Shown piece after piece: positions 55,308 through 63,578 of a stretch of DNA of 64,000 bases; within the stretch, counting starts at the first letter, position 1; each line of letters starts with the position of its first letter. The position numbers and the translations under genes are program-made. Source of the DNA: Verrucomicrobiales bacterium (GTDB lineage Bacteria; Verrucomicrobiota; Verrucomicrobiia; Methylacidiphilales; JAAUTS01); assembly GCA_031256975.1 (NCBI GenBank), contig JAIRPN010000015.1:259279-323278 (forward strand). Direction: 5' to 3'. The notes below the pieces were generated by a model, which worked only from the letters and a program-made list of their open reading frames with translations, was not told where the DNA came from and ran no database searches.

Positions 55308-55799
55308 CTAATGGTCTTTTATGAAGAAAGTCTCTTCAACCAAAATTCCACTCGGAGGTAAAATTACAAGACATGTGCCAGTTTCGCCGACCGAGTGCCT
55401 CTGATAGCTGTTGTAAAGAATTCCGCTTAATCCATAAGCACCCGTTAATTGATTGGCTACTTGTTGACATAGTCCATAACCACCGTCGGCCTTAGATTGT
55501 AGAAAATCTTCGCGACAACCCTTATCCTCCGACCATTGCACAAGATTGAATGCATGGATAGTCGATGGAGAACAAGGATATGTTATACGATCCTGCCAAT
55601 TTGGAACTTCTGCTTTCATAGTGGGACTGCCACTTGCAATATAATAAGCTGTTTCTCCGTTTTGATTGAAACGATTTTCTTTGAGCGATACTGAATTGAC
55701 TGGATAATCTGGATCGCGCGAAGCCACCCAATCCGCAGTAACATCAATTTGGATAGTGTACTTCTTAATATCTTCTAATGTAATATTGTAGTCACTCAT
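55308..55799 (-). CDS. RES-domain-like protein (possible NAD-degrading toxin)
   Basis: 163 residues. The core ENRFNQNGETAYYIASGSPTMKAEV (Arg, Tyr, Glu) and GLSGILYNSYQRHSVGETGTCLVIL (Tyr-x-Ser) follow the RES pattern. RES toxins consume NAD+ and are usually paired with an Xre-type antitoxin; none is adjacent. It lies 127 bp downstream of the reverse transcriptase on the same strand and could belong to that unit or be separate. Confidence 0.55.
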   Translation of the reverse strand: MSDYNITLEDIKKYTIQIDVTADWVASRDPDYPVNSVSLKENRFNQNGETAYYIASGSPTMKAEVPNWQDRITYPCSPSTIHAFNLVQWSEDKGCREDFLQSKADGGYGLCQQVANQLTGAYGLSGILYNSYQRHSVGETGTCLVILPPSGILVEETFFIKDH

Positions 55800-55926
55800 A
55801 AGTTCATAAGAATTCTATGATTAAAATCATCCCACTAATTTAAAAATCTAAGAGATCAAAAGACCTCTATTTCTTAATATTCCTTCCTCACACAGCATTA
55901 TTCAAAATACCCTCTTTTTAGGCTTA

Positions 55927-57051
55927 TCAATGCCAAGGAATTGAAATATCTTTCAATCGTGTGGATAATTCTTCCCAGCATTTTTCATCAACATCTTTCA
56001 CGTATGCAATCAATCCGGCCAAGTGATTATAAAACCCAAATGAAGAATCAAATCCTTCATGTTTAGCCGTCATTTCTATGCCAAATTTAACTGATGCATA
56101 AAGATGTCTATCGATTCGACGGTACATATTTTTTGATAATTTAGGGCTATCACCATCTACCAATAAGCCTAACACCACTTTTCTTGATCCTGGTCCCGCG
56201 ACCTGAATTTTGCGTACATTCTCCCTAAAACCAGCTTTCCTTATACAATTTATTGTCGTGCGAATTATTTTTCCGATTTCCGCCCTGGAAGATAAGGACG
56301 ATGCTGATAGTGTTATATCATCTGCATAGCGAGTATATACCAATCCCCGTTCTAACGCATAATCATACAGTTTTTCGTCTAATTCTCTTGCAACTAAATT
56401 ACTTAGCATCGGGCTAGTTGGTGCCCCTTGAGGTAAAACTCCAATACCATTTTTCACATATGGCAGCCATTCATAAGAATCTAGGGCCCCAATTCTTCTT
56501 TGAAAAGACTTTGGCAAACGAATTGTTGTACATAATCGAGAAAATTCAAAAGCTAGGAGATTTCTATATCCTAGGGACTGAAAAATTTTATAAACATCTA
56601 GTTCAGTTACAGAATAAAAAAAATCTTCCAAATCAAATTTAAAAAGCCAACGAGCACCACAATGCATACTTGCACATTTTCTTATCCCTCCTGTCGGATG
56701 AAAAGCATAAGAAGTATTGTGCGGAACACACTTTTGAAGAATCTCTTGATTTATAAATTGTTGTACTAAAAATAATTCGGCTGAAACTGAATGAATGAAT
56801 CTTCTTCCGCCAGATCTTTTACGAATGGCGTACATCCTGTAATTTGCAGCTTCTCTTTTTCTGTTAACGCTATTTAACAGAACCCTTACACTAACCCTCG
56901 TTACTTGGGATAAATGTTCTAATGTAAAAATTACAGGAAGACCCCTAGCAATTAATCTTTCCGCATCCTGCTTTAATAGGACAGCATCTTGCTGATTATA
57001 ACCCTGTCTAAGAGCTTCAAAATAAAGATGATGTGTTGACCAAGTTTCCAT
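55927..57051 (-). CDS. Retron-type reverse transcriptase
   Basis: 374 residues. The finger-palm motifs are in order: RMYAIRKRSGGRRFIHSVSAEL (70-92), HNTSYAFHPTGGIRKCA (111-127), FKFDLEDFFYSVT (138-149, catalytic Asp), LPQGAPTSPMLSNLVARELD (206-225), YTRYADDITLS (239-249, YADD), KVVLGLLVDG and KLSKNMYRRIDRHLYA near the C terminus. Absence of maturase and endonuclease domains, and the upstream structured RNA, make this a retron RT. It would copy part of that RNA into msDNA. Start at 57051. Confidence 0.93.
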   Translation of the reverse strand: METWSTHHLYFEALRQGYNQQDAVLLKQDAERLIARGLPVIFTLEHLSQVTRVSVRVLLNSVNRKREAANYRMYAIRKRSGGRRFIHSVSAELFLVQQFINQEILQKCVPHNTSYAFHPTGGIRKCASMHCGARWLFKFDLEDFFYSVTELDVYKIFQSLGYRNLLAFEFSRLCTTIRLPKSFQRRIGALDSYEWLPYVKNGIGVLPQGAPTSPMLSNLVARELDEKLYDYALERGLVYTRYADDITLSASSLSSRAEIGKIIRTTINCIRKAGFRENVRKIQVAGPGSRKVVLGLLVDGDSPKLSKNMYRRIDRHLYASVKFGIEMTAKHEGFDSSFGFYNHLAGLIAYVKDVDEKCWEELSTRLKDISIPWH

Positions 57052-57055
57052 TTAC

Positions 57056-57190
57056 TCATTGTTGTTTGGTCCCAAGGGGACCATATCAGTCGCCGCCCAG
57101 CCCAGTCCTCGCAGGAAAAATGGGCGGTGACTGATAAGGGGGCGAATAGCCCCTTAGCGTCAGATCTTACCAGAGAAAACAATCTGTCTT
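57056..57190 (-). ncRNA. Candidate retron msr-msd RNA
   Basis: The 235-bp gap between the PRTase and RT genes folds into at least three hairpins on the minus strand: AAGGGG(G)C/GCCCCTT (57136-57155), a long 16-bp stem with one mismatch (57121-57136 with 57084-57099) whose 21-base loop holds TCCT-GCG-AGGA, and GGTCCC-CTT-GGGACC (57068-57082). The long stem is the likely msd. A short pairing between GATTGTTT near 57182 and AACAAT next to the RT start could be the a1/a2 closing stem. Exact ends and the branching G are not identified. Confidence 0.6.
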
Positions 57191-57286
57191 CCCCATCCAT
57201 AAATCTTACGATCATGGAATCACCTTCAGTACAATAAAGTTTATCTTATTGCCCAATGGCGTCTAAACAGTCACTCGATCAACACA

Positions 57287-58612
57287 TCAATTTTTAGGAA
57301 TATATAAAGAACGATCATATGATATACTATTAGCGTTCTCCTTTAGCTTCCAAATCTTTTCCTTCCCGACTTTAGTTAAACGATTATTAGCTCCTACAAA
57401 ACCAGCAGAACGAGCGCGAGAAATCAAGCTATCAATTACTGGTACATCAAGTCCCAAAATATGTGACATTGTGCTTTTATTTCTAATCCCCTTATTAATC
57501 ACTTTAAGCAGTCTTAACATTGCCTGCATTTCAGGTCTTCGACCCCCATTTTTATTATTTTCTAATAAGGCTAATAACCAGTTTGGAAAAGATCGTCCAT
57601 CGAACAACGGCTTCCATCGTTTACTTTCATTGTACCAAAGAACACCGGGCAAATTATCGGGAACGCTATGATGGAATACTATATTAGACATCATGTCGCC
57701 ATAACCAAGTCGATATTCTGACCTAACATATTTGATAGATTCACATAAATCCCTTATATTCCGATAATACTTACCCCACTTATTACTTATATAATCTTCA
57801 TGGTGTAACAATTCTCCTATGAATTCAATTTTTTCTTCATTGAGATGTCTACGCCTTTTTCTATTTTGACCAGGCAAAGATTTGATAATGCGATCTACTG
57901 AGTTTGATGTGCGTGAATAAGAAACTATGTGGAGTTTTATTATATTAGAACTCCACCAACTACGCATTGTACTATTGTTCATCATCAAACGGACATAATC
58001 ACTAACTCGCTGCCCCGAACTAATTGAATCCTCTATCAAAACAATTTTTTTGATCTTATTATCTCTTAATTCTTTTAGAGAAGGATGATCTTTAAATAAG
58101 GAATTCCCAATCTTCATTAAACGCGAAATTTCAGATTGGATAAAATCCTCACTTCCTAAAGAAGAACTAGGCCTTGGACAAAGATTCCCGTCTTTGTCCC
58201 ACAATGAAACTATGGGATTATCAAATTTTCGAACTGCATAAAGGCCACAAGGTTCATTTGCCATTTTTGTCAAAATATCTTGTAGCCACTTAGAGTACTC
58301 CTCACGAGATATAAATTGAAGTCGAGTCAATAGCTCTAATGCAGTAGTTTGCTGAGTATTTGAAAATTGATTTAACCATGTGTTGATTTCAGGAGAATCC
58401 TCAATCATGTCATAAGTCAAATTTTGCTTTGATCCATTCCTAGATTTCCCACGTCTTTGCCGCGGAAACATCCGTCTGTTGAGTAAATTTCCTCCACTGG
58501 TCAATCGAATCATTAACAGTTTTAAACAAGATCGTAAACTGTTCCTTATCGATATAAGAGCAACAGTTGTGCTCGTCAGCAGATCCTTGATCTGGATGAA
58601 CTGTTTTTTCAT
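57287..58612 (-). CDS. PRTase-like and winged-helix protein, probable retron effector
   Basis: 441 residues. The PRPP-binding motif is KKIVLIEDSISSGQRVSDYV (about 212-231), the form seen in phosphoribosyltransferases. The C terminus (about 375-430) is a winged helix (NKSTMSHILGLDVPVIDSLISRARSAGFVGANNRLTKVGKEKIWKL). Genes with PRTase and winged-helix domains occur next to retron RTs (I recall them as retron type III). Start is uncertain: the first 47 residues are basic and unlike the rest, and ATG 58471 is an alternative. It is read before the RNA and RT on the same strand. Confidence 0.82.
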   Translation of the reverse strand: MKKQFIQIKDLLTSTTVALISIRNSLRSCLKLLMIRLTSGGNLLNRRMFPRQRRGKSRNGSKQNLTYDMIEDSPEINTWLNQFSNTQQTTALELLTRLQFISREEYSKWLQDILTKMANEPCGLYAVRKFDNPIVSLWDKDGNLCPRPSSSLGSEDFIQSEISRLMKIGNSLFKDHPSLKELRDNKIKKIVLIEDSISSGQRVSDYVRLMMNNSTMRSWWSSNIIKLHIVSYSRTSNSVDRIIKSLPGQNRKRRRHLNEEKIEFIGELLHHEDYISNKWGKYYRNIRDLCESIKYVRSEYRLGYGDMMSNIVFHHSVPDNLPGVLWYNESKRWKPLFDGRSFPNWLLALLENNKNGGRRPEMQAMLRLLKVINKGIRNKSTMSHILGLDVPVIDSLISRARSAGFVGANNRLTKVGKEKIWKLKENANSISYDRSLYIPKN

Positions 58613-58729
58613 ACATTACTCAGTTGCCTTTATCAAATAATGCTACATCGAAATTTCACTTAATGATAACCGCGCATACAGGGAGTTGTCACTGGAGAAG
58701 TTAACTGGGCGCTTGGGCAGTATTTTGGC

Positions 58730-58925
58730 CTATGGTATCGGATATCCGCCATCAACCAATATTAGATGCTTGGCAAGATGTAACATGTCATCGGTATCAT
58801 CATCATCCAAAATAGCATGATGAGTCACCACAACAACGGACTATCCAAACGGTCATCTGAAAGCATAGCACTGTTAATAACTTGGGTGTAACTGCTAGAC
58901 AGAGCCTCTTGTCGGCAGTATAAGC
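58730..58925 (-). pseudogene. Frameshifted remnant of an unknown gene
   Basis: On the minus strand, a frame of 26 codons (QEALSSSYTQVINSAMLSDDRLDSPLLW, then stop) continues after a one-base shift as VVVVTHHAILDDDDTDDMLHLAKHLILVDGGYPIP. The joined text, ending SP-VVVVTHH, resembles the end of a metallophosphoesterase-like protein but is too short to be sure. It occupies part of the 336-bp region between the retron and the XRE gene. Confidence 0.35.
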
Positions 58926-58948
58926 TAACGCATAACAACCTATTTATT

Positions 58949-59305
58949 ATGCCCGCTAAAACCTTAGGTGAATTTATTCGTTCGAGACGCGATGAATTAG
59001 ATATCTCCTTAAGAGAGCTTGCTCGTCAGTTAGACATCACGCCACCATTTCTTTCTGATATTGAACTAGGAAAGAGGTATCCATCCGAGCCGGTAATGTT
59101 AAAACTGGCTAATCATTTCCGTATTTCGATCGATGATCTAAAGTTGTTCGATCATCGAGAGTCTCTATCTGAATTAAAACGCCTCCTTGAACAAAATGCC
59201 AATTTGAATATTGCATTTAGGACTGCGATCGAAGATGTGAAAGAGGGGAACCTCTCACCTGAACAATTAGCAAAAAGAATCAATCCAACTACTGGCAAAA
59301 AATGA
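58949..59305 (+). CDS. XRE-family regulator
   Basis: 118 residues. The HTH is at about 7-62 (LGEFIRSRRDELDISLRELARQLDITPPFLSDIELGKRYPSEPVMLKLANHF). It overlaps the ImmA/IrrE gene by 4 bp (ATGA), the normal arrangement for this pair, and probably represses this operon until the protease cuts it or acts on a partner. It reads away from the retron. Confidence 0.92.
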   Translation: MPAKTLGEFIRSRRDELDISLRELARQLDITPPFLSDIELGKRYPSEPVMLKLANHFRISIDDLKLFDHRESLSELKRLLEQNANLNIAFRTAIEDVKEGNLSPEQLAKRINPTTGKK

Positions 59306-60012
59306 AAGCCTCACGCGCAATGACAGGTCGCTTTCAGATACGGCTGTCATTTAGTACAAGTGAAATAGATGACATTTGTACGGAGGCATTGCGGGAAAGT
59401 CACTACATGCCGGCTAAGCCAGCGCCAATTCGAATCGATCGTTTTGTGGAAAAACACTTCGAATGTAATACCGGATACGATGATTTGCAGCAGGGTGTTA
59501 TGGGGTATACCCTTTTTAGTGGAAAGGGTAAAGTATTAGAGGTAATGCTTTCCAATAAAATCGATGATGGCAAGAAATCATCAGATAGGCGGGTCCGTTC
59601 CACTTGGGCACACGAAGCGGGTCACTGTTTATTGCATGCCAACTTGTTCATAGAAGAAGCCGGTCAGCTTAGTTTTAGCCAGACAGAGGGCAAAAACACC
59701 AACATAGAAGGACGAAAGATCCTTTGCAGAGATAATGATATAAAGCCTGTTTCACGCACTTATGATGGGCGTTGGTGGGAGTGGCAGGCTAATCGTTGCA
59801 TAGGGGGGCTATTACTTCCTAAGTCATTGGTAGGTGATGCGCTCGCCGATATTCTGGACACATCGGTGATGACTGGGGTTCCAATATTATCTCCCAAAAA
59901 TCGTATTAAAGCTGAAGAAATCTTGGTGGAAACATTTGATGTAAATCCTGTCGTGGCAAGGATTCGACTGGGGGAAATGTTCCCGGAGAATAAGGGACAG
60001 CTAGAATTCTAA
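59302..60012 (+). CDS. ImmA/IrrE metallopeptidase
   Basis: 236 residues. The zinc motif is WAHEAGHCLLHA (HExxH), followed by WWEWQANRCIGGLLLP with the third ligand Glu region. It is paired with the XRE gene upstream. Members cut or displace an XRE repressor in response to a signal. The C terminus ends in a helical PVVARIRLGEMF segment. Confidence 0.92.
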   Translation: MKASRAMTGRFQIRLSFSTSEIDDICTEALRESHYMPAKPAPIRIDRFVEKHFECNTGYDDLQQGVMGYTLFSGKGKVLEVMLSNKIDDGKKSSDRRVRSTWAHEAGHCLLHANLFIEEAGQLSFSQTEGKNTNIEGRKILCRDNDIKPVSRTYDGRWWEWQANRCIGGLLLPKSLVGDALADILDTSVMTGVPILSPKNRIKAEEILVETFDVNPVVARIRLGEMFPENKGQLEF

Positions 60013-60071
60013 AAATTTTGCTTGAAATGTAGGCTAAAAAAGCTAACACTGCTTTCAAATAGCTAATTAAC

Positions 60072-60136
60072 ATGTTTTTAAGAGACTGTTGGCTGGAAGC
60101 TAGAGTGTAACCATCTCCATCAGTCTTGAAAAACAT
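60072..60136 (+). promoter_or_regulatory. Inverted repeat upstream of the MBL operon
   Basis: Arms 60072-60088 and 60121-60136 (ATGTTTTT..AGACTG and its complement, with two small differences) bracket 32 bases in the 144-bp gap before the first MBL gene. A Shine-Dalgarno (AAAAGG) lies 8 bp before ATG 60157. It could be an operator for the XRE protein or a transcript hairpin. Confidence 0.45.
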
Positions 60137-60156
60137 ATAAACAAAAAAGGAATTCG

Positions 60157-61263
60157 ATGACCAAAGTTAAGTTCTATCCATTAGGAAATGCTGATTCTTG
60201 TTTAATCCAAACCGGGGCTGGAAAATATTTTTTATTTGATTATGCCGATATGCGGAATCCGGACGACATTGATGACAAACGGATTAACTTGGCGGAAAAA
60301 TTTAAAGAGGACATCGACTGGCCCAAGCGAAAAGAGATAGATGTGTTGGCATTTACACATGGTGATAACGACCATGTAAAAAAGGCTGCCGAAATGTTTT
60401 GGCTCGATCACGCAATAAAATACCAAGGAGACGATCGGGTTAAAATTAAAGAGCTTTGGGTTCCTGCTGCGTTGATTGTGGAAGAAGGCTCGGAAGACGA
60501 TACGCGCGTTATTCGATCTGAGGCGAGATATCGATTCCTACAAAAAAGCGGAATTAAGGTCTTTGCCCGGCCGGGACATTTGGAAAAATGGTTGAATGAT
60601 CAGGGGAAGTCACTGTCTGATTATAAACACTTAATCGTTGATGCCGGCCAATGTGTCCCGGGATTGACCTTAGAAGGAGATGGGATTGAGTTTTTTGTTC
60701 ACTCTCCATTTGCCAAACGCACTGATGAGGGTTTGTTGGACCGAAACGATAATTGTCTTGTGATGCAAGCCACTATCCGTGAAGGAGGGAGGGATTCGCG
60801 ATTTTTAATAACGGCCGATTCAGTTTCTGAATCTTGGGTTGATATCGTTAACAGTACGAGAAAGCATAGCAACGATCACCGCCTGGCTTGGGATTTATTT
60901 AAGATACCGCATCATTGCAGCTACTTATCCATGGCTGATGAAAAAGGTGACCATAAAACAAAGCCGACGCCAGAGTTTGAATGGCTATTGAATCAGGGCA
61001 ACGAACGAGCAATCATGGTTTCTTCCAGTTGGCCGATTCCGGATACCACTAAAGATCAGCCTCCACATGTTGAAACTTATCGTCGTTATGAAGAAACTGC
61101 CGATAAGCTGGATGCACAGTTAGTTGTGACAATGGAGCATCCCAAGATCAATAATCCTAAAACTGTCAACATTTTGGTCGATGGGGCAGGTGTTACACTA
61201 AAGCATGAAGTACCTTCCGCTGTTGGTGTTATTACAACAACCAAATCTCCGAGAGTAGGATGA
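60157..61263 (+). CDS. Metallo-beta-lactamase-fold hydrolase 1
   Basis: 368 residues, no signal peptide. It begins KVKFYPLGNADSCLIQTGAGKYFLFDYAD and has the metal motif FTHGDNDHV (H68, D70, D72, H73), with later metal residues in LITADSVSESW and KIPHHCSYLS. The layout is that of ComEC-like MBL proteins, some of which are nucleases. Its stop overlaps the E2-E1-JAB start (ATGA), so the two are co-translated. Confidence 0.88.
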   Translation: MTKVKFYPLGNADSCLIQTGAGKYFLFDYADMRNPDDIDDKRINLAEKFKEDIDWPKRKEIDVLAFTHGDNDHVKKAAEMFWLDHAIKYQGDDRVKIKELWVPAALIVEEGSEDDTRVIRSEARYRFLQKSGIKVFARPGHLEKWLNDQGKSLSDYKHLIVDAGQCVPGLTLEGDGIEFFVHSPFAKRTDEGLLDRNDNCLVMQATIREGGRDSRFLITADSVSESWVDIVNSTRKHSNDHRLAWDLFKIPHHCSYLSMADEKGDHKTKPTPEFEWLLNQGNERAIMVSSSWPIPDTTKDQPPHVETYRRYEETADKLDAQLVVTMEHPKINNPKTVNILVDGAGVTLKHEVPSAVGVITTTKSPRVG

Positions 61264-63518
61264 CTACCAATAATTCCTTGCTAACACCTCCTGGTGAAGT
61301 TGTGGATCTAGGTAGTCTTCGATTACCTAGATCAAAGGAATTTATCCGTTATATTCAGGGGTGTCAGCCTTATGTAGAACTGATAGATGTTCGCCAAATA
61401 AAGGATGCTTATTCCGAAGTCATTGTATTTAAATTAAAGATCGAACGTCCGCAATTAATGGTCCATCAGATAAATGCCGTGGAACCTGTAGCGGTGATTT
61501 TTTTTGAAGACAGCGACAAACAACCAGAAGTTTTAAGTTTGAGAGCTGATTTTCCGAAAGTTCCACACCTCAATCTAAGAGCCGAAGAATATCCCCGTAG
61601 TATTTGCTTATATGAGCAACCGGTTGAACAAATTAGGTTAACGTGGACACCGGCGGATTTTTTGCGACGTATAAATTATTGGTTTTCATCAACAGCCAGG
61701 GGCTCTCTCCATGCTGATGATCAACCTCTAGAACCATTAGTATTGTCTACTAATTGCAGATTAATTCTTCCAGCGGATTTTAACTCCGCTAAAGAAGATG
61801 AGAATGCTCGACCATTTGTCCTGTGTCCCATTGGTTCGACCAACATGGTAAGCACTCTTCGCTTAATACGGCAGGAACAATTAGCCCCTCAAAAAGAAAT
61901 AAAATATATATTAGCCTCCTTTTCATGCGTGCCACAGACACATGGAATTATACACAAAGCTCCAAGCAATCTATGTGAACTAAATGAATTGTGTTTATTA
62001 GGAGGCTTGGACTTGGTGCACCAACTTTCAGAAAAAATTCGCTTATGGTTGAAAAGTGATGATAAAGGATCAAAATTTTTAGAAGCTCAACTAGTTCTAT
62101 TAATCAATTTACCAAAAAAACGATATGCTGAGAGTTCAGATATTCAACTTGAACAACGCGCTTTTATAACTCTATCAACGGTTCAAGAATTTGGAAAAGT
62201 TCTGGATGTTGTCCAAAAAAACGGATCTTCATCTGGATACATACTTGAACCAAAAACTCCATCCGAAGCCGATTTGAAAACTATAGCCATGGATATGCTT
62301 CAGGTTCATAAGATGATAACACCTGAATTTGCTGCATTGCTAAACGGTACCTTACCTAATGAAAATGAAATTATCGGTATTGGTGTTGGGGCGTTGGGTT
62401 CTCAAATTTTCAATAATTTGCTACGATCGGGTTATGGAAGATGGACCTTAATAGATGATGATACATTTTTGCCGCATAATTGTTCCCGCCACTTCTTAGG
62501 AGACTGGGCAGTAGGCCTAAATAAGGCTGATATCATGGCGAAGATCGGGAATGCTATTTTTGGCGATAAAACTTTAGTAAGATCAATACCAGAAAATTTT
62601 ATATCCCCCAAGGAGCATAAAGAAAAAATTGATGAAGCCCTCTTTAAAGCAAAATTAGTGATTGATATGTCGGCTTCGGTTGCTGTAGCAAGACAATTAG
62701 CTCAATCAGAAAATAATGTCCGAAATTTATCCACATTTATAACACCTAATGGAAGTAGTTTAGTTGTAATGGCTGAGGATGAGCCAAGACTTACTCGATT
62801 GGACTGGCTTGAAATGCTGCATTATCGTGCCGTATTAAATAACGCTGAATTGGCACAGACTTTTGATTCGAAGGAATCTCATCTTCGTTATGGGAACTCT
62901 TGTCGCGATATAACGTCTGAATTATCGCAAGATAACGTGGCTATATGGGCCGGCATAGCCAGCAAAACGATTAAACAAATAGCCACTGATTCCAACGCAG
63001 CACTACGAGTGTTTTCAAGTAATGATGCTTCAGGAGTTTCTATTTATAAGCCAATAGTCACAGAACCAATTAAAATAAAACATCCATGCGACGAATGGAC
63101 TATTCAGACCGATGATTGGCTTATTGAAAAGTTATCTAGAATACGCGAGGAACGGCTGCCTAACGAAACTGGAGGTATTTTGTTGGGGGTATTTGATACT
63201 TATTCTCGCGTCTGTTCAATTATCGATGCGTTACCATCACCTCCTGATAGTCAAGAATGGCCGATTTCATATATACGCGGCTGTACAGGATTAGAAGAAC
63301 AATTGAAGATAGTACAAAAACAAACGCTCGAACAAGTAACTTATGTTGGGGAATGGCATTCCCATCCTGTAGGGGCATCAGTTTCGCCAAGCCAGGATGA
63401 TTTAAAAGCATGCGCATGGCTGGCCGAGCAAATGAATTTAGAATCATTGCCGGTCAATATGATAATAATCGGGGACAGGAAGAAATTCAAATTAGTTTCA
63501 GCAAGCATCCGCAATTAA
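61260..63518 (+). CDS. E2-E1-JAB three-domain ubiquitin-type protein
   Basis: 752 residues. N-terminal E2-like region (about 40-150): FPKVPHLNLRAEEYPRSICLYEQ, with Cys116 in ICLY followed by W-T-P, resembling the E2 active-site block. A linker of unknown fold follows (about 150-360). The ThiF/E1 domain (about 365-570) has IGVGALGSQIFNNLLRSGYG, LIDDDTFLPHNCSRH and a candidate catalytic Cys548 in YGNSCRDIT. The C-terminal JAB/JAMM domain has E636 (NETGGILLG) and H700/H702 in EWHSHPVGASVSPSQDD. In CBASS these activities are split as Cap2 (E2-E1) and Cap3 (JAB); here one chain has all three. No ubiquitin-like gene is seen. Confidence 0.87.
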   Translation: MTTNNSLLTPPGEVVDLGSLRLPRSKEFIRYIQGCQPYVELIDVRQIKDAYSEVIVFKLKIERPQLMVHQINAVEPVAVIFFEDSDKQPEVLSLRADFPKVPHLNLRAEEYPRSICLYEQPVEQIRLTWTPADFLRRINYWFSSTARGSLHADDQPLEPLVLSTNCRLILPADFNSAKEDENARPFVLCPIGSTNMVSTLRLIRQEQLAPQKEIKYILASFSCVPQTHGIIHKAPSNLCELNELCLLGGLDLVHQLSEKIRLWLKSDDKGSKFLEAQLVLLINLPKKRYAESSDIQLEQRAFITLSTVQEFGKVLDVVQKNGSSSGYILEPKTPSEADLKTIAMDMLQVHKMITPEFAALLNGTLPNENEIIGIGVGALGSQIFNNLLRSGYGRWTLIDDDTFLPHNCSRHFLGDWAVGLNKADIMAKIGNAIFGDKTLVRSIPENFISPKEHKEKIDEALFKAKLVIDMSASVAVARQLAQSENNVRNLSTFITPNGSSLVVMAEDEPRLTRLDWLEMLHYRAVLNNAELAQTFDSKESHLRYGNSCRDITSELSQDNVAIWAGIASKTIKQIATDSNAALRVFSSNDASGVSIYKPIVTEPIKIKHPCDEWTIQTDDWLIEKLSRIREERLPNETGGILLGVFDTYSRVCSIIDALPSPPDSQEWPISYIRGCTGLEEQLKIVQKQTLEQVTYVGEWHSHPVGASVSPSQDDLKACAWLAEQMNLESLPVNMIIIGDRKKFKLVSASIRN

Positions 63519-63578
63519 AGATATATGACAAAGGAACCGTCTTATTGAAAAATAAAATTCAGGACACATTTATATATT

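Noticed and set aside
57151..57163. TTAGCG next to the retron RNA as a genome-motif copy or as the msr branching site
   Set aside because: It is on the strand opposite to the presumed RNA and lacks the fuller flanks of the motif, so chance is likely.
56973..57215. 80-codon minus-strand frame spanning the RT start
   Set aside because: It runs through the candidate retron RNA hairpins and overlaps the RT start in another phase; no ribosome-binding site and no similarity.
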